In this document: positions 38,101-45,534 of the stretch, piece by piece | Layout: each line of letters begins with the position of its first letter | How positions within the stretch are numbered: position 1 is the first letter of the stretch | Assembly: GCA_031291845.1 (NCBI GenBank) | Contig: JARLIH010000167.1 | Coordinates: 1-49,651 of the forward strand | DNA from: Isosphaeraceae bacterium | GTDB taxonomy: Bacteria > Planctomycetota > Planctomycetia > Isosphaerales > Isosphaeraceae | Reading direction: 5' to 3' | Length of the DNA: 49,651 nucleotides | The notes under the pieces: model-generated | What the model was told of the DNA's origin: nothing | The model's input: only the letters and a program-made list of their open reading frames with translations | Database searches by the model: none | Position numbers and translations under genes: made by a program

Positions 38101-38404
38101 CTTCTCCGAGAGCTCTGTCAAGCCGAGCGGCGTGCAGGATATCGCGGAGAACGCGCTCGACGGCGAGTTCTACGGAACCTTCCCGTCGGGCAACGGCATC
38201 AACGGTGGCGACTTCAACGCTCGCCTCGTCGCGTTCCACAACCAGGTCCTGCCCCCCATCACGCGCGTCGGCACGGCGGCTCCGAGCGGCACGGGCACCG
38301 CGACCGGCGCTCACAAGCCGGTCAAGAAGGTTGCCACCGCTACGGCTCACCACGACGTGGCGATCTCCCACGTCAGCGTGAAGCACATCGCACGGCATAA
38401 GTAA
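32156..38404 (+). CDS. Giant surface protein with LEPR-XLL-type motif and PKD-like domains
   Basis: This 2,082-residue protein has SLEKLEERVVLS within the first 45 residues, a LEPR-XLL-type planctomycete surface motif. Residues about 50-1,100 form a long beta-rich region with repeated 'VNGG-GGNTFNVN'-like and 'TVNV' strands, as in beta-helix or RTX-like surface proteins. Five PKD-like units with a conserved WGD follow (near 35,595, 36,300, 36,610, 36,945 and 37,270). An Ig-like domain (ITGTLNPASDTG...), a final beta domain and a Lys/His-rich tail (HKPVKKVATATAHHD...) close the protein. On reading I noticed no cysteine. GAGGAG precedes the ATG by nine bases; the frame is open to 31925. It is probably an adhesin or surface-layer component. 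A terminator follows. Confidence 0.88.
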   Translation: MSVIPNRRGKQSFLPQPTSTSRNKRTRRQFSLEKLEERVVLSYTFNLVAGIATAVQDPGSNGDELIIQDVGGFLEHAVVNSANPTPIFSGSWGGFSVADTPTQVVVITQAAGAASVPGFPEGVTFGTTTYPADLLKSQNISVSGAVSDSAVTIDDSTGTIQATGINQYSYNGTTFNGPGAFSIAVGNVQNDGLTVLGSSLNDTFFAPGNFPGEPVNFVGGSGTNTVNVGTGGVVSGTNSPLRVTDPTGTATVNVNDQSDTTHPTATFDNLSGNLATPFELTGLSPGAIEYGTGVTALIVNGGVNGGAGVTYDINNTQAGTTTTINGGANKNFINLSNPAELFGLDNVAGPVVVHGGTSLADVVTLDDSSANFNDNYTITSTTVSRVVFGGLTYDGNIGTLTLNAENTLGTNGNNTININSTAAFVVTNVNGQGGHDTINVNNTGALGSLNVSTGSGGSTVNVVADNEPVHIANNGLDTDNIGSTGGPGTLAGIQAPITITDLPSFISLNFHDELDATGQTWTLDTDNVADTASVAVTGSALVSYRPGDLSELTVNGGIGGNTFNVNDTANGVPTTINAGLTGTNTVNAFATGTGSTLNIDAQGSSSNAVNLGGLVAVGLQHFVDGATVVNVTDTTGLEAVTLDDSQDATSQTATLTDNGTTATVTGLAPATIKVADLGLSSLTIFGGSGGNTFTVDGTPANAPTTINSGTGDDTVNVWATTGPALLTINGQNGADTVNIGFFGSLAGILGPIAVTNAFDFTALNIDASADTNPHDINLIADPSDTTSTFTGLAPATITYTIGDISQIGLTLGNAGAGSNNLSVDFSNGNPIQFENNPGLIYDAGSGAANTLNLRGQLPAAFGGPGFASEVHDANGAGFGAISFTDHNSNASGLTYTGLAVDPINDTANATNYTFNDNAFPDATFAAVVGPVILGFNTIQFNSDTSTPPAQFTTTNISNKTNVVFNSNNTLIGQTGVVNIPTAWTVGPNPLTNLTFNTLNAANNLVSFIATPPNVVTSLNGGTATDVTNVTGTGVAPGTTLKLDGGAFIDTLNYNAGGLIPTVSAGALPGEIIITLPGFGSVDAVNYEQINITNVGPLTVTPTANPLNSVEGFNYVNAPVGSFTTTIPTIFPTTPAGLPASSFTSTVDWGDPSPDNTGGTITQDATNSNNYFVAGSHTYTTPGAFTDTLSVAFSGGPVTETVNGVPVSVIFPATAAATSSNTATVTQGVLAVTAFPIVGTEGAAIAAAPIATFIDAGGADAVANYTATINIVNSAGTTVLSVPAASIVQIGNSAEYTVNAPALTLPDEGTYQLQVTVTDSELAGPITVTGAAQVVIADAKLTGVAVPALTPNTGVKLPPTTVVGKFTDANTAAPAGDFTAVIDWGDGSPTSLGTIVSTGGGGFSVEGAHQYAKPGTFATTIVVTDVGGSTVTLTGTATVTDAAVVAGPALTIHGVEGSSTGSVVLATFTDPNPLATASDVEAVLTAWGDGTPASAVPVAVNLIGSGPAGAVFSITGSHNYAEEGSFTIAITVTTSGGVTTPIAATAVVADAPLNSTGAAITGVEGITTNPQVIATFTDSDPNGTIADYTSGGGSVVVNWGDGSAPQTLTAADLSASGSPNGVVFTVTSAHKYAETGSYAITLTATDAGGSTTIAHGTATIADAPLTASVTQPTVTTTEGQPFTGAVASFTDANPTATVGDFNYVLINWGDGSPSTVGTVSQPGGVGTAFIVSGTHTYANTGTSIPGPGTFPISVQVHDVDGATLTISNSATVDVVSTTITGTLNPASDTGLSNGVANATSVVTPNFYGSVSPAVPNELITLTATDVGNGTSTVIGRATTNASGDWSITSVTLPQGTYNITAVATDPTGNVTSGATPVTITSHLIIDTTGPKVENVVFNRATGTIFVTYADNTLPDGTPGSGVSLASITDAANYSFTRPHTPYGKFLITGITPIATGVAGQSEVALTINNGHVIKGGFNFNFTIFSESSVKPSGVQDIAENALDGEFYGTFPSGNGINGGDFNARLVAFHNQVLPPITRVGTAAPSGTGTATGAHKPVKKVATATAHHDVAISHVSVKHIARHK

Positions 38405-38416
38405 GCCGTCGAGACC

Positions 38417-38449
38417 AGCGCCCGGCCCCTTCGGGGGTCGGGCGCCTTT
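38417..38449 (+). terminator. Hairpin terminator (UUCG loop) after giant surface gene
   Basis: GCGCCCGGCCCC (38418-38429) pairs with GGGGTCGGGCGC (38434-38445) around a TTCG tetraloop, with one internal mismatch or wobble, and is followed by CTTTG. The U-run is short, but the stem is strong and directly follows the stop. Confidence 0.75.
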
Positions 38450-38465
38450 GATACACTCCCGACCG

Positions 38466-38500
38466 ACGGCCGTGGCTGGCATGACGCTGGCCACGGCCGT
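38466..38500 (+). terminator. Second hairpin downstream of giant gene
   Basis: ACGGCCGTGGC (38466-38476) pairs perfectly with GCCACGGCCGT (38490-38500) around a 13-base loop. There is no T-run, so it may be a backup structure, or a barrier protecting the 3' end, rather than a classical terminator. Confidence 0.45.
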
Positions 38501-38634
38501 TCGTCTTGCGCCGGCGTTACGTCTTTCCACGCACTACCCCCTTGCCGGACGCGACCGCGAATCGGTAAGTTTGGGGCGCTCCAGGCGAAAAAAGCCACCC
38601 TGAATCGGACACCGGGTCGAGGAGACAACCGCCC

Positions 38635-39462
38635 GTGCCAGAGACACTTGAGGAGCTTCGATCCCGCGCCAAGTCCATCCGGCGGGACATCGTGCGGATG
38701 ACCACCGAGGCGGGCTCGGGGCACCCGAGCAGCTCGCTCTCCGCCGTCGAGGTCGTGACCGCGCTGTATTTCGGCGGCTTCCTGCGCCACGACGCCCAGA
38801 ACCCGCATTGGCCGGACCGGGACCGCTTCATCCTCTCGAAGGGGCACGCCGCGCCCGTTCTGTACGCGGCCCTCGGTCAGTCGGGCTACTTCCCCCACGA
38901 CCTGATCATGACCCTGCGCAAGCTGGGGAGCGCGCTCGAGGGGCACCCGAACATGACGCGCCTGGCGGGCGTCGAGGCCTCCACGGGCTCGCTCGGACAG
39001 GGGCTGTCGCTCGGCATCGGCCACGCGCTGGCCGCCCGCGTCGACAAGAAGGATTACCACACCTACGTCATGACGGGTGACGGCGAAATCGGCGAAGGCC
39101 AGGTCTGGGAGGCCGCCGCCGCCGCCGCCAAGTACAAGCTCGACAACCTGACGCTCTTCGTCGACCGCAACCACTACCAGCAGACCGGGGCGGCGGAGGA
39201 CGTGCTGGATATGGACCCGGTCGACGGCAAGTTCGCCGCGTTCGGCTGGCACACGCAGGCCATCCAGGGCAACGACATGGAAGAGGTCCTCCTTGCCCTG
39301 AAACGCGCCCGCGCGGTCAAGGGGCAGCCCACCTGCATCCTTTCTCTGACTCGCAAGGGTGAGGGGATCCTCCAGCTCCTGTCCCGGCTGAAAGACGAAA
39401 ACTTCCACGGCAAGCCGCTGCCGCCCAAGTACCTGGACGAGGCCCTGGCCGAGATCGGTTGA
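38635..39462 (+). CDS. Transketolase N-terminal subunit
   Basis: This 275-residue protein is the thiamine-pyrophosphate (PP) half of a split transketolase: TTEAGSGHPSSSLSAVE, KGHAAPVLYAAL, GSLGQGLSLGIGHA and GDGEIGEGQVWEAA, the metal/diphosphate-binding motif. With the downstream subunit it moves two-carbon units between sugar phosphates in the pentose phosphate pathway. The GTG start is supported by GAGGAG ten bases upstream. A 97-base gap separates it from the second subunit. Split transketolases are common in archaea and many bacteria. Confidence 0.93.
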   Translation: MPETLEELRSRAKSIRRDIVRMTTEAGSGHPSSSLSAVEVVTALYFGGFLRHDAQNPHWPDRDRFILSKGHAAPVLYAALGQSGYFPHDLIMTLRKLGSALEGHPNMTRLAGVEASTGSLGQGLSLGIGHALAARVDKKDYHTYVMTGDGEIGEGQVWEAAAAAAKYKLDNLTLFVDRNHYQQTGAAEDVLDMDPVDGKFAAFGWHTQAIQGNDMEEVLLALKRARAVKGQPTCILSLTRKGEGILQLLSRLKDENFHGKPLPPKYLDEALAEIG

Positions 39463-39559
39463 GCGGGATTGCTCGCTGGGTTCGTGAAACGCAGCCCCTC
39501 TTCTCGTTCTTGAGAATCCATTGGTGCCTCGCACGCACCCTACATAAGGTGTTTGAACC

Positions 39560-40537
39560 ATGGCTGGAGCCTCTTCCGCCGTCGCCACGAAACGAGAGCT
39601 GGGCAAGGCCACGCGCGACGCCTTCGGGCGGGCGCTCGAGGCCTTGGGCGATCAGTTCCCCAACCTCGTCGTAGTCGACGCCGACGTCAGCAACTCGACT
39701 CGCACCGAATGGTTCGGCAAGAAGCACCCGGACCGGTTCTTCAATATCGGGATTGCCGAGAGCAACCTCGTCGGCGTTGCCGGCGGGCTGGCCAGCGCCG
39801 GCAAGTCGAGCCTGATCGCGAGCTTCGCGGCGTTCGTGACCTGCAATGCCTACGATCAGATCCGCATGTCCGTCGCCTATCCGCACCTCGACGTGAAGGT
39901 GGTCGGTAGCCACGCCGGCATCTCCATCGGCGAAGACGGCGCGTCGCAAATGGGAATCGAAGACGTCTCGCTCATGTGCTCCCTGCCTGGGCTGGTCGTG
40001 CTGGTGCCGGCCGATGACGAATCGGCGGCGGCCGCGACCCAGGCGATGCTCGACTACAAAGGCCCCGTCTACCTCCGGGTCGGCCGCCCGGAAGTACCGA
40101 AGGTCTACAACGGGTCCTTGGTCTTCACGATCGGCAAGGCGAACCAGTTGCGCGACGGATCGGACGTCACCTTGATCGCGAATGGCCTGATGGTCGCCCC
40201 CTCGCTCGACGCGGCGGAGACCCTCGCCGCTGAAGGGATCAACGCACGCGTGCTCGACATGCACACGGCCAAACCGATCGATCGTGATGCGCTCAAAAAG
40301 GCCGCCGAGGAGACCGGCGCCCTCGTCGTGGCCGAGGAACACCTCGCGCACGGCGGGCTCGGCAGCATCGTCGCGATGAACGTCGCCGAGCTGAATCCGG
40401 TGCCCATCCGCTACGTGAACCTGGGCGACCAGTTCGGTGAGAGCGGCACACCCGACCAACTGATCGAGAAGTTCGGGATGACCGCCGCCAACGTCGTCCA
40501 GGCGGCACGCGCCGCCGTCGCGGCGAAGTCGCGTTAG
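39560..40537 (+). CDS. Transketolase C-terminal subunit
   Basis: This 325-residue protein provides the Pyr and C-terminal domains: RFFNIGIAESNLVGVAGGLA (with the activating Glu in IAES), SHAGISIGEDGASQMGIED and VYLRVGRPEVP, then a C-terminal fold ending in GLGSIVAMNVAEL. It pairs with the preceding TPP-binding subunit. AAGG lies about ten bases before the ATG. The 97-base gap upstream may hold an internal promoter, but none is obvious. Confidence 0.93.
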   Translation: MAGASSAVATKRELGKATRDAFGRALEALGDQFPNLVVVDADVSNSTRTEWFGKKHPDRFFNIGIAESNLVGVAGGLASAGKSSLIASFAAFVTCNAYDQIRMSVAYPHLDVKVVGSHAGISIGEDGASQMGIEDVSLMCSLPGLVVLVPADDESAAAATQAMLDYKGPVYLRVGRPEVPKVYNGSLVFTIGKANQLRDGSDVTLIANGLMVAPSLDAAETLAAEGINARVLDMHTAKPIDRDALKKAAEETGALVVAEEHLAHGGLGSIVAMNVAELNPVPIRYVNLGDQFGESGTPDQLIEKFGMTAANVVQAARAAVAAKSR

Positions 40538-41026
40538 ACTCCGCGTTCGCGAAAGGCCTGTAGAAAGCTCGCCGTTCACCCGGTCCGGCGATTCAGGCCG
40601 ACAATGGTATTCGCGGTGGGCGCCCTGCACGGCGGAATTTGCTGTGCGGCGAAGCGGCGCTCCTTGCAGGGGCGGGTTTGAAACCCGCCCAGCGAAGCCG
40701 ATCAACATGTCTCCGCCACGTGAGTGGCGGTTCGGGCCGAGGGAAGACAAGGGCGGGTTTGAAGCCCGCGCCTGCACTTTCGCCCCCGGCTCTCGCCGAA
40801 GTGCGAGCTCTGCCGTAATTGACTTTGCAACCGTCCCGGTCGTGTGTCTCTCGGGGTTGATGATGAGGCGCGGCGTTCGGTACGCTCAACGGTCGAGCGC
40901 GGCTCGTGAACCGATTTTCCGGGCCTTGCGCTGAGAGACGCGTCCGTTCCCGGCCCTGTGTAGACGTCGACTTAGCGCGGTCCGGGTTGATCCGGAGGCG
41001 CGCGTAAGCCAACCCCAAGCGCCGCA
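40538..41026. other. Gap with GGGCGGGTTT hairpin repeats
   Basis: No gene is supported in these 489 bases. The stretch contains two copies of a palindromic repeat (40670-40690 and 40751-40770) and a 15-base sequence (40545-40559) that recurs after another gene at 45318-45332. Promoter elements for hrpB are not evident. Confidence 0.55.
40670..40770. repeat. Pair of GGGCGGGTTT palindromic repeats
   Basis: The first copy (40670-40690) is a perfect palindrome, GGGCGGGTTT, a G, then AAACCCGCCC. The second (40751-40770) begins with the same ten bases and continues GAAGCCCGCG with a mismatch in the stem. Both are in the same orientation, 81 bases apart, and look like members of a short dispersed palindromic family. 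Confidence 0.75.
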
Positions 41027-43576
41027 ATGACTGAGCTGCCGATCGACTCGCGCCTTCCGGAGATCGTCTCCCGGCTTCGCGACCGACGCAGCCTGGTTCT
41101 CGTCGCGCCTCCGGGCGCGGGCAAGACGACACGCGTGCCACCGGCGATCGTGCGCGCGGGCCTGCTCTCGGGCGACCACCCCGCGCTCGTGATGCTGCAA
41201 CCCCGGCGTGTCGCCGCGCGCGCCTCGGCGCAGCGGATCGCCGACGAGAATGGGTGGGGGCTCGGTGAAGAGGTTGGCTACCAGATTAGGTTGGAGCGCA
41301 GGATCGGGCCGCGCACGCGGCTGAGGGTCGTTACCGAAGGCATCCTGACACGGCAGTTGATGGCGGACCCATTCTTGGTGGGCGTCGGCGCCGTGGTGCT
41401 CGATGAGTTCCACGAACGGAGTCTGAATACCGACTTCGCTCTCGCCTTGCTCCACGAAGTCCAGCGCAGCGTGCGCGACGATCTGCGGATCGTCGTCATG
41501 TCGGCCACGATGGACGCCGCGCCCGTCGCGCGCTTTCTGGACGATGCCCCGATCGTCACGGTGGAAGGGCGAACCTATCCGATCACGATCAGCTATCGGC
41601 CCGCCGTGCGGCCCGCGTCGGCCGAGGCCGTGCGGGGGGCGGTCGAGGAAGCGCTCACGCCGGACTCGGGCGACCTCCTGGTCTTCCTGCCCGGCGCAGA
41701 GGAGATCCGCCGCGCGGGTGCGGGGCTCGCCCCCGTCGCCGAGCGAGAGGATCTGGTGGTCCTACCGCTGCACGGATCATTGACGGGCGACGACCAGGAC
41801 CGCGCCCTGCGCCCAAGCCCCCGCCGCAAGGTGATCCTGGCGACGAACATCGCCGAGACCTCACTGACCATCGACGGCGTCAGCACGGTAATCGACAGCG
41901 GCCTCGCCCGAGTGGCGAGCTACGACCCGGCCCGAGGGCTGGACCGACTCGAGCTTCAGCGGATCAGCCGCGCGTCCGCCGCGCAGCGGGCGGGGCGCGC
42001 GGGCCGTACCGGGCCGGGCCGTTGTGTGCGGCTCTGGTCCGAACGCGAACAGCGCGGGCTGATCGAGGCCGAGAGTCCCGAAGTCGAACGCGTCGACCTC
42101 GCGGCCACGGTGCTCGCTCTGCACGCCTGGGGTCAAGCCGAGCCAGGTGCCTTCGGCTGGTTCGAGTCGCCCCCGGCCGAACGCCTTTCGGCCGCGGAGA
42201 CCCTGCTGGTGATGCTCGGAGCCCTGACTGCGGAGGGTGGGCCGATCACGGCGCTCGGCCGGGACCTGTTGGATCTGCCGATCCACCCGCGCGTCGGTCG
42301 GTTGCTCCTCGCAGCGTCCGCGGACGGCCATCCCCGCGAAGGGGCCGCGCTCGCGGCGTTGCTCTCGGAGAAAGATATCCTGGCGCCGAATTACACGCGT
42401 GACGCCCGAGGGCGCGGATCGTCGGACATCTTGGTCCGCTTGGACCTGCTCCACGAAGCCGAGCGCTCGCGGTTCTCGCCGGGACTGAGAGACCGCGGCG
42501 TGGATGTTGCCGCCGCGCGGCGCGTGGCCAAGATTCGTGATGATCTGCTCCGGCTGGCGCGGCAAGGGGTGCGGCAGGGCACCACCGCCGAGCCTGACGA
42601 GGAGACGATGCTGCGCTGGCTGTTGCTCGCCTACCCCGACCGCGTCACGCGCCGGCGCGGCGGGGAGGCCACGGGCGTGATGGTCGGCGGGAGGGGCGTT
42701 CGACTCGCGCCGGAGTCGGTCGTACGCGATGCCGAGCTCTTCCTCTCGCTCGATCCGCGGCAGGACCGTCGGGGGGGTACACTCGAAGCGCGCGTCCGGA
42801 TCGCCAGCGCGGTCCGGGCGGAGTGGCTCGAGGAGTGTTTCCCCGAAAGTCTCCGGCGCGAGAAAACCGTTCGCTATCACGAAGGGCGCGGGAAGGTGGA
42901 GGTCGTGATCACGCTCTGCTATCGCGACCTGCCGCTTCGCGAGGACCGGCATGCGGCCGTCGACCCGGTCGACGCCGGCGACGCGCTGGCTGAGGCCCTG
43001 CGGCCGCGCGCTCGCGAGCTGTTCGAGGCGGATGAAGCGGCCGCGGCGTGGCTCGGTCGGCTCGAGTTCCTCCGCCGGGCCCAGCCGGAGCGCGATTGGC
43101 CCGAGCTGGACGATGACGCCCTGGGCGCGGTCCTGTCCGACGTGTGCGCCGGGAAGCGCAGCGCCGAGGAGGTCCGGCGCGAGCCGCTCGTGCCCGCGTT
43201 GCGAAACCGCCTCGGGTACGAGAAAAGCCGCCTGCTCGACGAACTGGCCCCCGAATCACTCACGGTACCCAGCGGCAGCCGCATTCGCTTGACGTACGAG
43301 CGCGCCCGGCCGCCGGTGCTGGCGGTTCGGCTGCAGGAGCTATTCGGCTGGACCGACACGCCTCGCGTCGCGGGGGGACGCGTGCCGGTCGTACTCCACT
43401 TGCTGGGCCCGAATTACCGCCCGGTGCAGGTCACGGAAGACCTGCGCAGCTTCTGGAGCAACACGTACTTCCAGGTCCGGAAGGACCTCCGCGCGCGTTA
43501 TCCCCGCCACTCCTGGCCCGACGACCCGCTGACCGCGAAGCCGGAGGCCAAGGGGGGCCGACGGCGGGTCGAGTAA
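41027..43576 (+). CDS. hrpB: ATP-dependent helicase HrpB
   Basis: This 849-residue protein is a DEAH-box helicase of the HrpB type: PPGAGKTT (28-35, Walker A), LDEFHER (125-131, motif II, with DEFH in place of DEAH), SATMD (motif III), NIAETSLTI and QRAGRAGRTGPGR (motif VI). HA2-like and C-terminal domains follow, including the FWSNTYFQVRKDLRARYPRHSWPDDP signature that is diagnostic for HrpB. The length is typical (800-850). Its role in RNA metabolism or stress response in bacteria is not well defined. Confidence 0.95.
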   Translation: MTELPIDSRLPEIVSRLRDRRSLVLVAPPGAGKTTRVPPAIVRAGLLSGDHPALVMLQPRRVAARASAQRIADENGWGLGEEVGYQIRLERRIGPRTRLRVVTEGILTRQLMADPFLVGVGAVVLDEFHERSLNTDFALALLHEVQRSVRDDLRIVVMSATMDAAPVARFLDDAPIVTVEGRTYPITISYRPAVRPASAEAVRGAVEEALTPDSGDLLVFLPGAEEIRRAGAGLAPVAEREDLVVLPLHGSLTGDDQDRALRPSPRRKVILATNIAETSLTIDGVSTVIDSGLARVASYDPARGLDRLELQRISRASAAQRAGRAGRTGPGRCVRLWSEREQRGLIEAESPEVERVDLAATVLALHAWGQAEPGAFGWFESPPAERLSAAETLLVMLGALTAEGGPITALGRDLLDLPIHPRVGRLLLAASADGHPREGAALAALLSEKDILAPNYTRDARGRGSSDILVRLDLLHEAERSRFSPGLRDRGVDVAAARRVAKIRDDLLRLARQGVRQGTTAEPDEETMLRWLLLAYPDRVTRRRGGEATGVMVGGRGVRLAPESVVRDAELFLSLDPRQDRRGGTLEARVRIASAVRAEWLEECFPESLRREKTVRYHEGRGKVEVVITLCYRDLPLREDRHAAVDPVDAGDALAEALRPRARELFEADEAAAAWLGRLEFLRRAQPERDWPELDDDALGAVLSDVCAGKRSAEEVRREPLVPALRNRLGYEKSRLLDELAPESLTVPSGSRIRLTYERARPPVLAVRLQELFGWTDTPRVAGGRVPVVLHLLGPNYRPVQVTEDLRSFWSNTYFQVRKDLRARYPRHSWPDDPLTAKPEAKGGRRRVE

Positions 43577-43678
43577 CGACCGATAAGGCGGCCGCTACTT
43601 GAGATTACGCGCCGGGTCTGTTACGAACGCAACTGTCAACCCGCTACGCAGCCACCCGCCCCGGAGACCCACCCCGCC

Positions 43679-45001
43679 ATGAGCGACTTCCCTGTGACCC
43701 GCCGCGACTTCTTGGCCGCCTCGGCCCTCGCCGCCGGTTCCCTTGCACGAGCCCGCGCTGATGAACCCGTGAAGTCCACGACCAAGCCGGGTTCGAAGCC
43801 AATCGGCGCGAACGAACGGATCACGCTCGGGTTCATCGGTTTGGGGGGCATGGGTACGGGCCTGCTCAACATCTTCAAGAAGTTCGACGACGTTGCGGTC
43901 GCCGCCGTGTGCGACGTGTACGAGCCCCACGTCCTGCGGGCGAAGTCGGCCACCGACGACAAGGCCGAAGCCTACGGCGATTTCCGCAAGGTGCTCGACC
44001 GCAAAGATATCGACGCGGTCGTCGTCGCCACGCCCGACCACTGGCACGCCATTCCGGCGATCCTCGCCTGCCAGGCCGAGAAGGACGTTTACTGCGAGAA
44101 GCCCCTCTCGTACCGCATCGCCGAGGGGCGTGTGATGGTCGACGCGGCGAACAAATACAAGCGGGTGACCCAGATGGGGAACCTGATCCACGCGGGGGAG
44201 AACTACCACCGCGTGGTCGAAATCGTGCAGTCGGGCGTCCTCGGTAAGATCAGCAAGACGCGCGTGTGGATGGCCGGCGACAAGCGCGGGCTCGGTAGTC
44301 CGGCCGACACCAATCCCCCCGAGGGCTGCGACTACGATTTCTGGCTCGGCCCGGCCCCCAAGCGGCCGTTTAACCCGAACCGCTTCACGTTCAACTGGCG
44401 CTATTTCTGGGACTACGCCGGCGGGACCCTCGGCGATTTCTGTTGCCACATCGTCGACCCGGTGCACTGGGCGATGGGTGTCGAGTATCCCGAGACGGTC
44501 GTTGCCACGGGCGGCCGATACGCGCTGAAGGACAATGCCGAGACCCCCGATACCTTGGAGGTCGTGTACCACTACAAAAAGGGGGACACGGGTTTCGACA
44601 TGGTCTGGAGCCAGACCGACGCGAGTTCCCACGGCTTCGAGGCGCGCGGACTCGGGATCGAGTTCCAGGGGACCGAGGCCACCCTCGTCGCCGATTACGG
44701 TAAGTTCGAGCTCTTTCCCGAAAAGGGGGTCGAGCTGAAGCTGCCCGAGCCGTCGCTGCCTCGGTCGCCCGGGCACCACCGCGAATGGCTCAATGCGATC
44801 AAGTCACGCGCGGCGTGTTCGTGCCGGTTCGACTACGGCCACCGTCTCTCCAGTATCGGCCACCTCGGAAACATCGCGCTCTGGACGGGAGAAAAACTGC
44901 GGTGGGACGGCGAAGCCGAACGCGTCACGAATCATCAGGAGGCAAACCAGCACCTGGCGCGCGCAGTGTACCGTGCTCCCTGGACGCTTCCGCGGGTCTA
45001 A
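43679..45001 (+). CDS. Tat-exported Gfo/Idh/MocA oxidoreductase
   Basis: This 440-residue protein begins with a twin-arginine signal (TRRDFLAASALAAG, residues 7-20). A Rossmann domain follows with GFIGLGGMG, the CEKPLSY signature and a C-terminal DUF-type substrate domain containing HWHAIPA and FCCHIVDPVHWAMG. Exported Gfo/Idh/MocA enzymes of this type are hallmark planctomycete proteins, probably acting on sugars or sugar derivatives in the periplasm-like space, with NAD(P) bound before export. Five bases separate it from a small companion gene. Confidence 0.92.
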   Translation: MSDFPVTRRDFLAASALAAGSLARARADEPVKSTTKPGSKPIGANERITLGFIGLGGMGTGLLNIFKKFDDVAVAAVCDVYEPHVLRAKSATDDKAEAYGDFRKVLDRKDIDAVVVATPDHWHAIPAILACQAEKDVYCEKPLSYRIAEGRVMVDAANKYKRVTQMGNLIHAGENYHRVVEIVQSGVLGKISKTRVWMAGDKRGLGSPADTNPPEGCDYDFWLGPAPKRPFNPNRFTFNWRYFWDYAGGTLGDFCCHIVDPVHWAMGVEYPETVVATGGRYALKDNAETPDTLEVVYHYKKGDTGFDMVWSQTDASSHGFEARGLGIEFQGTEATLVADYGKFELFPEKGVELKLPEPSLPRSPGHHREWLNAIKSRAACSCRFDYGHRLSSIGHLGNIALWTGEKLRWDGEAERVTNHQEANQHLARAVYRAPWTLPRV

Positions 45002-45005
45002 TCTC

Positions 45006-45311
45006 GTGATCGAATTACTGGCCGTCCCCGCATGGAATACCCCGCCGAGCACGCTCGATGCTTGGACGGAGGCGCTGCGTGCTCAGGGAGTCGCGGTGAA
45101 CGTCGAGCGCGACCCGCCCGGTGCGTGGCTGGAAGTGGCTTCATTGCGCCTTCGCGGTTATGCTCTGAGCGAGGGTCTCAAGGTCGAAGCCATCAATTTC
45201 GAGCTGTCCGACACCGACTCGGGGCCGGCGACGCGCCTCCTCGAGGCGGTGGCGGCCTCGCTCGGGTGGGAAATCCACCCCGACGAGGACGACGAGACGG
45301 ACGAAGATTGA
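45006..45311 (+). CDS. Small hypothetical protein linked to oxidoreductase gene
   Basis: This 101-residue protein begins at a GTG four bases after the previous stop. It has an alternating strand-helix look (IELLAVPAW, LDAWTEALRAQGVAVNVE, WLEVASLRLRGYAL, RLLEAVAASLGWEIH) and an acidic end (PDEDDETDED). I recognise no family. The close spacing suggests it is made with the oxidoreductase; a small ferredoxin-like or regulatory fold is possible but not shown. Confidence 0.6.
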   Translation: MIELLAVPAWNTPPSTLDAWTEALRAQGVAVNVERDPPGAWLEVASLRLRGYALSEGLKVEAINFELSDTDSGPATRLLEAVAASLGWEIHPDEDDETDED

Positions 45312-45534
45312 CGACCGGTTCGCGAAAGGCCTCCGGTTTTGGAAGAGCACTACCGTGCGTTTCGGGTGGCACGCCCGAAGTCACAGACGGGCATGGTCGA
45401 CCCACCAAGCGAGGTGCCGCACGCCCTGCGAAGACCCCGGGCGCGTGCGACCCGGATCAGTCGACAATCGGCCTTGCAAGCGTCGGCTCGAGCGCCAGTC
45501 ATTCCACGTTTCCCCGCTCCAAGGAGAACGCCTG

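Noticed and set aside
41399..41418. DEFHER in place of DEAH in the HrpB motif II as a possible defect
   Set aside because: HrpB proteins commonly vary at this third position, and all other helicase motifs are intact, so I do not treat it as inactivating.
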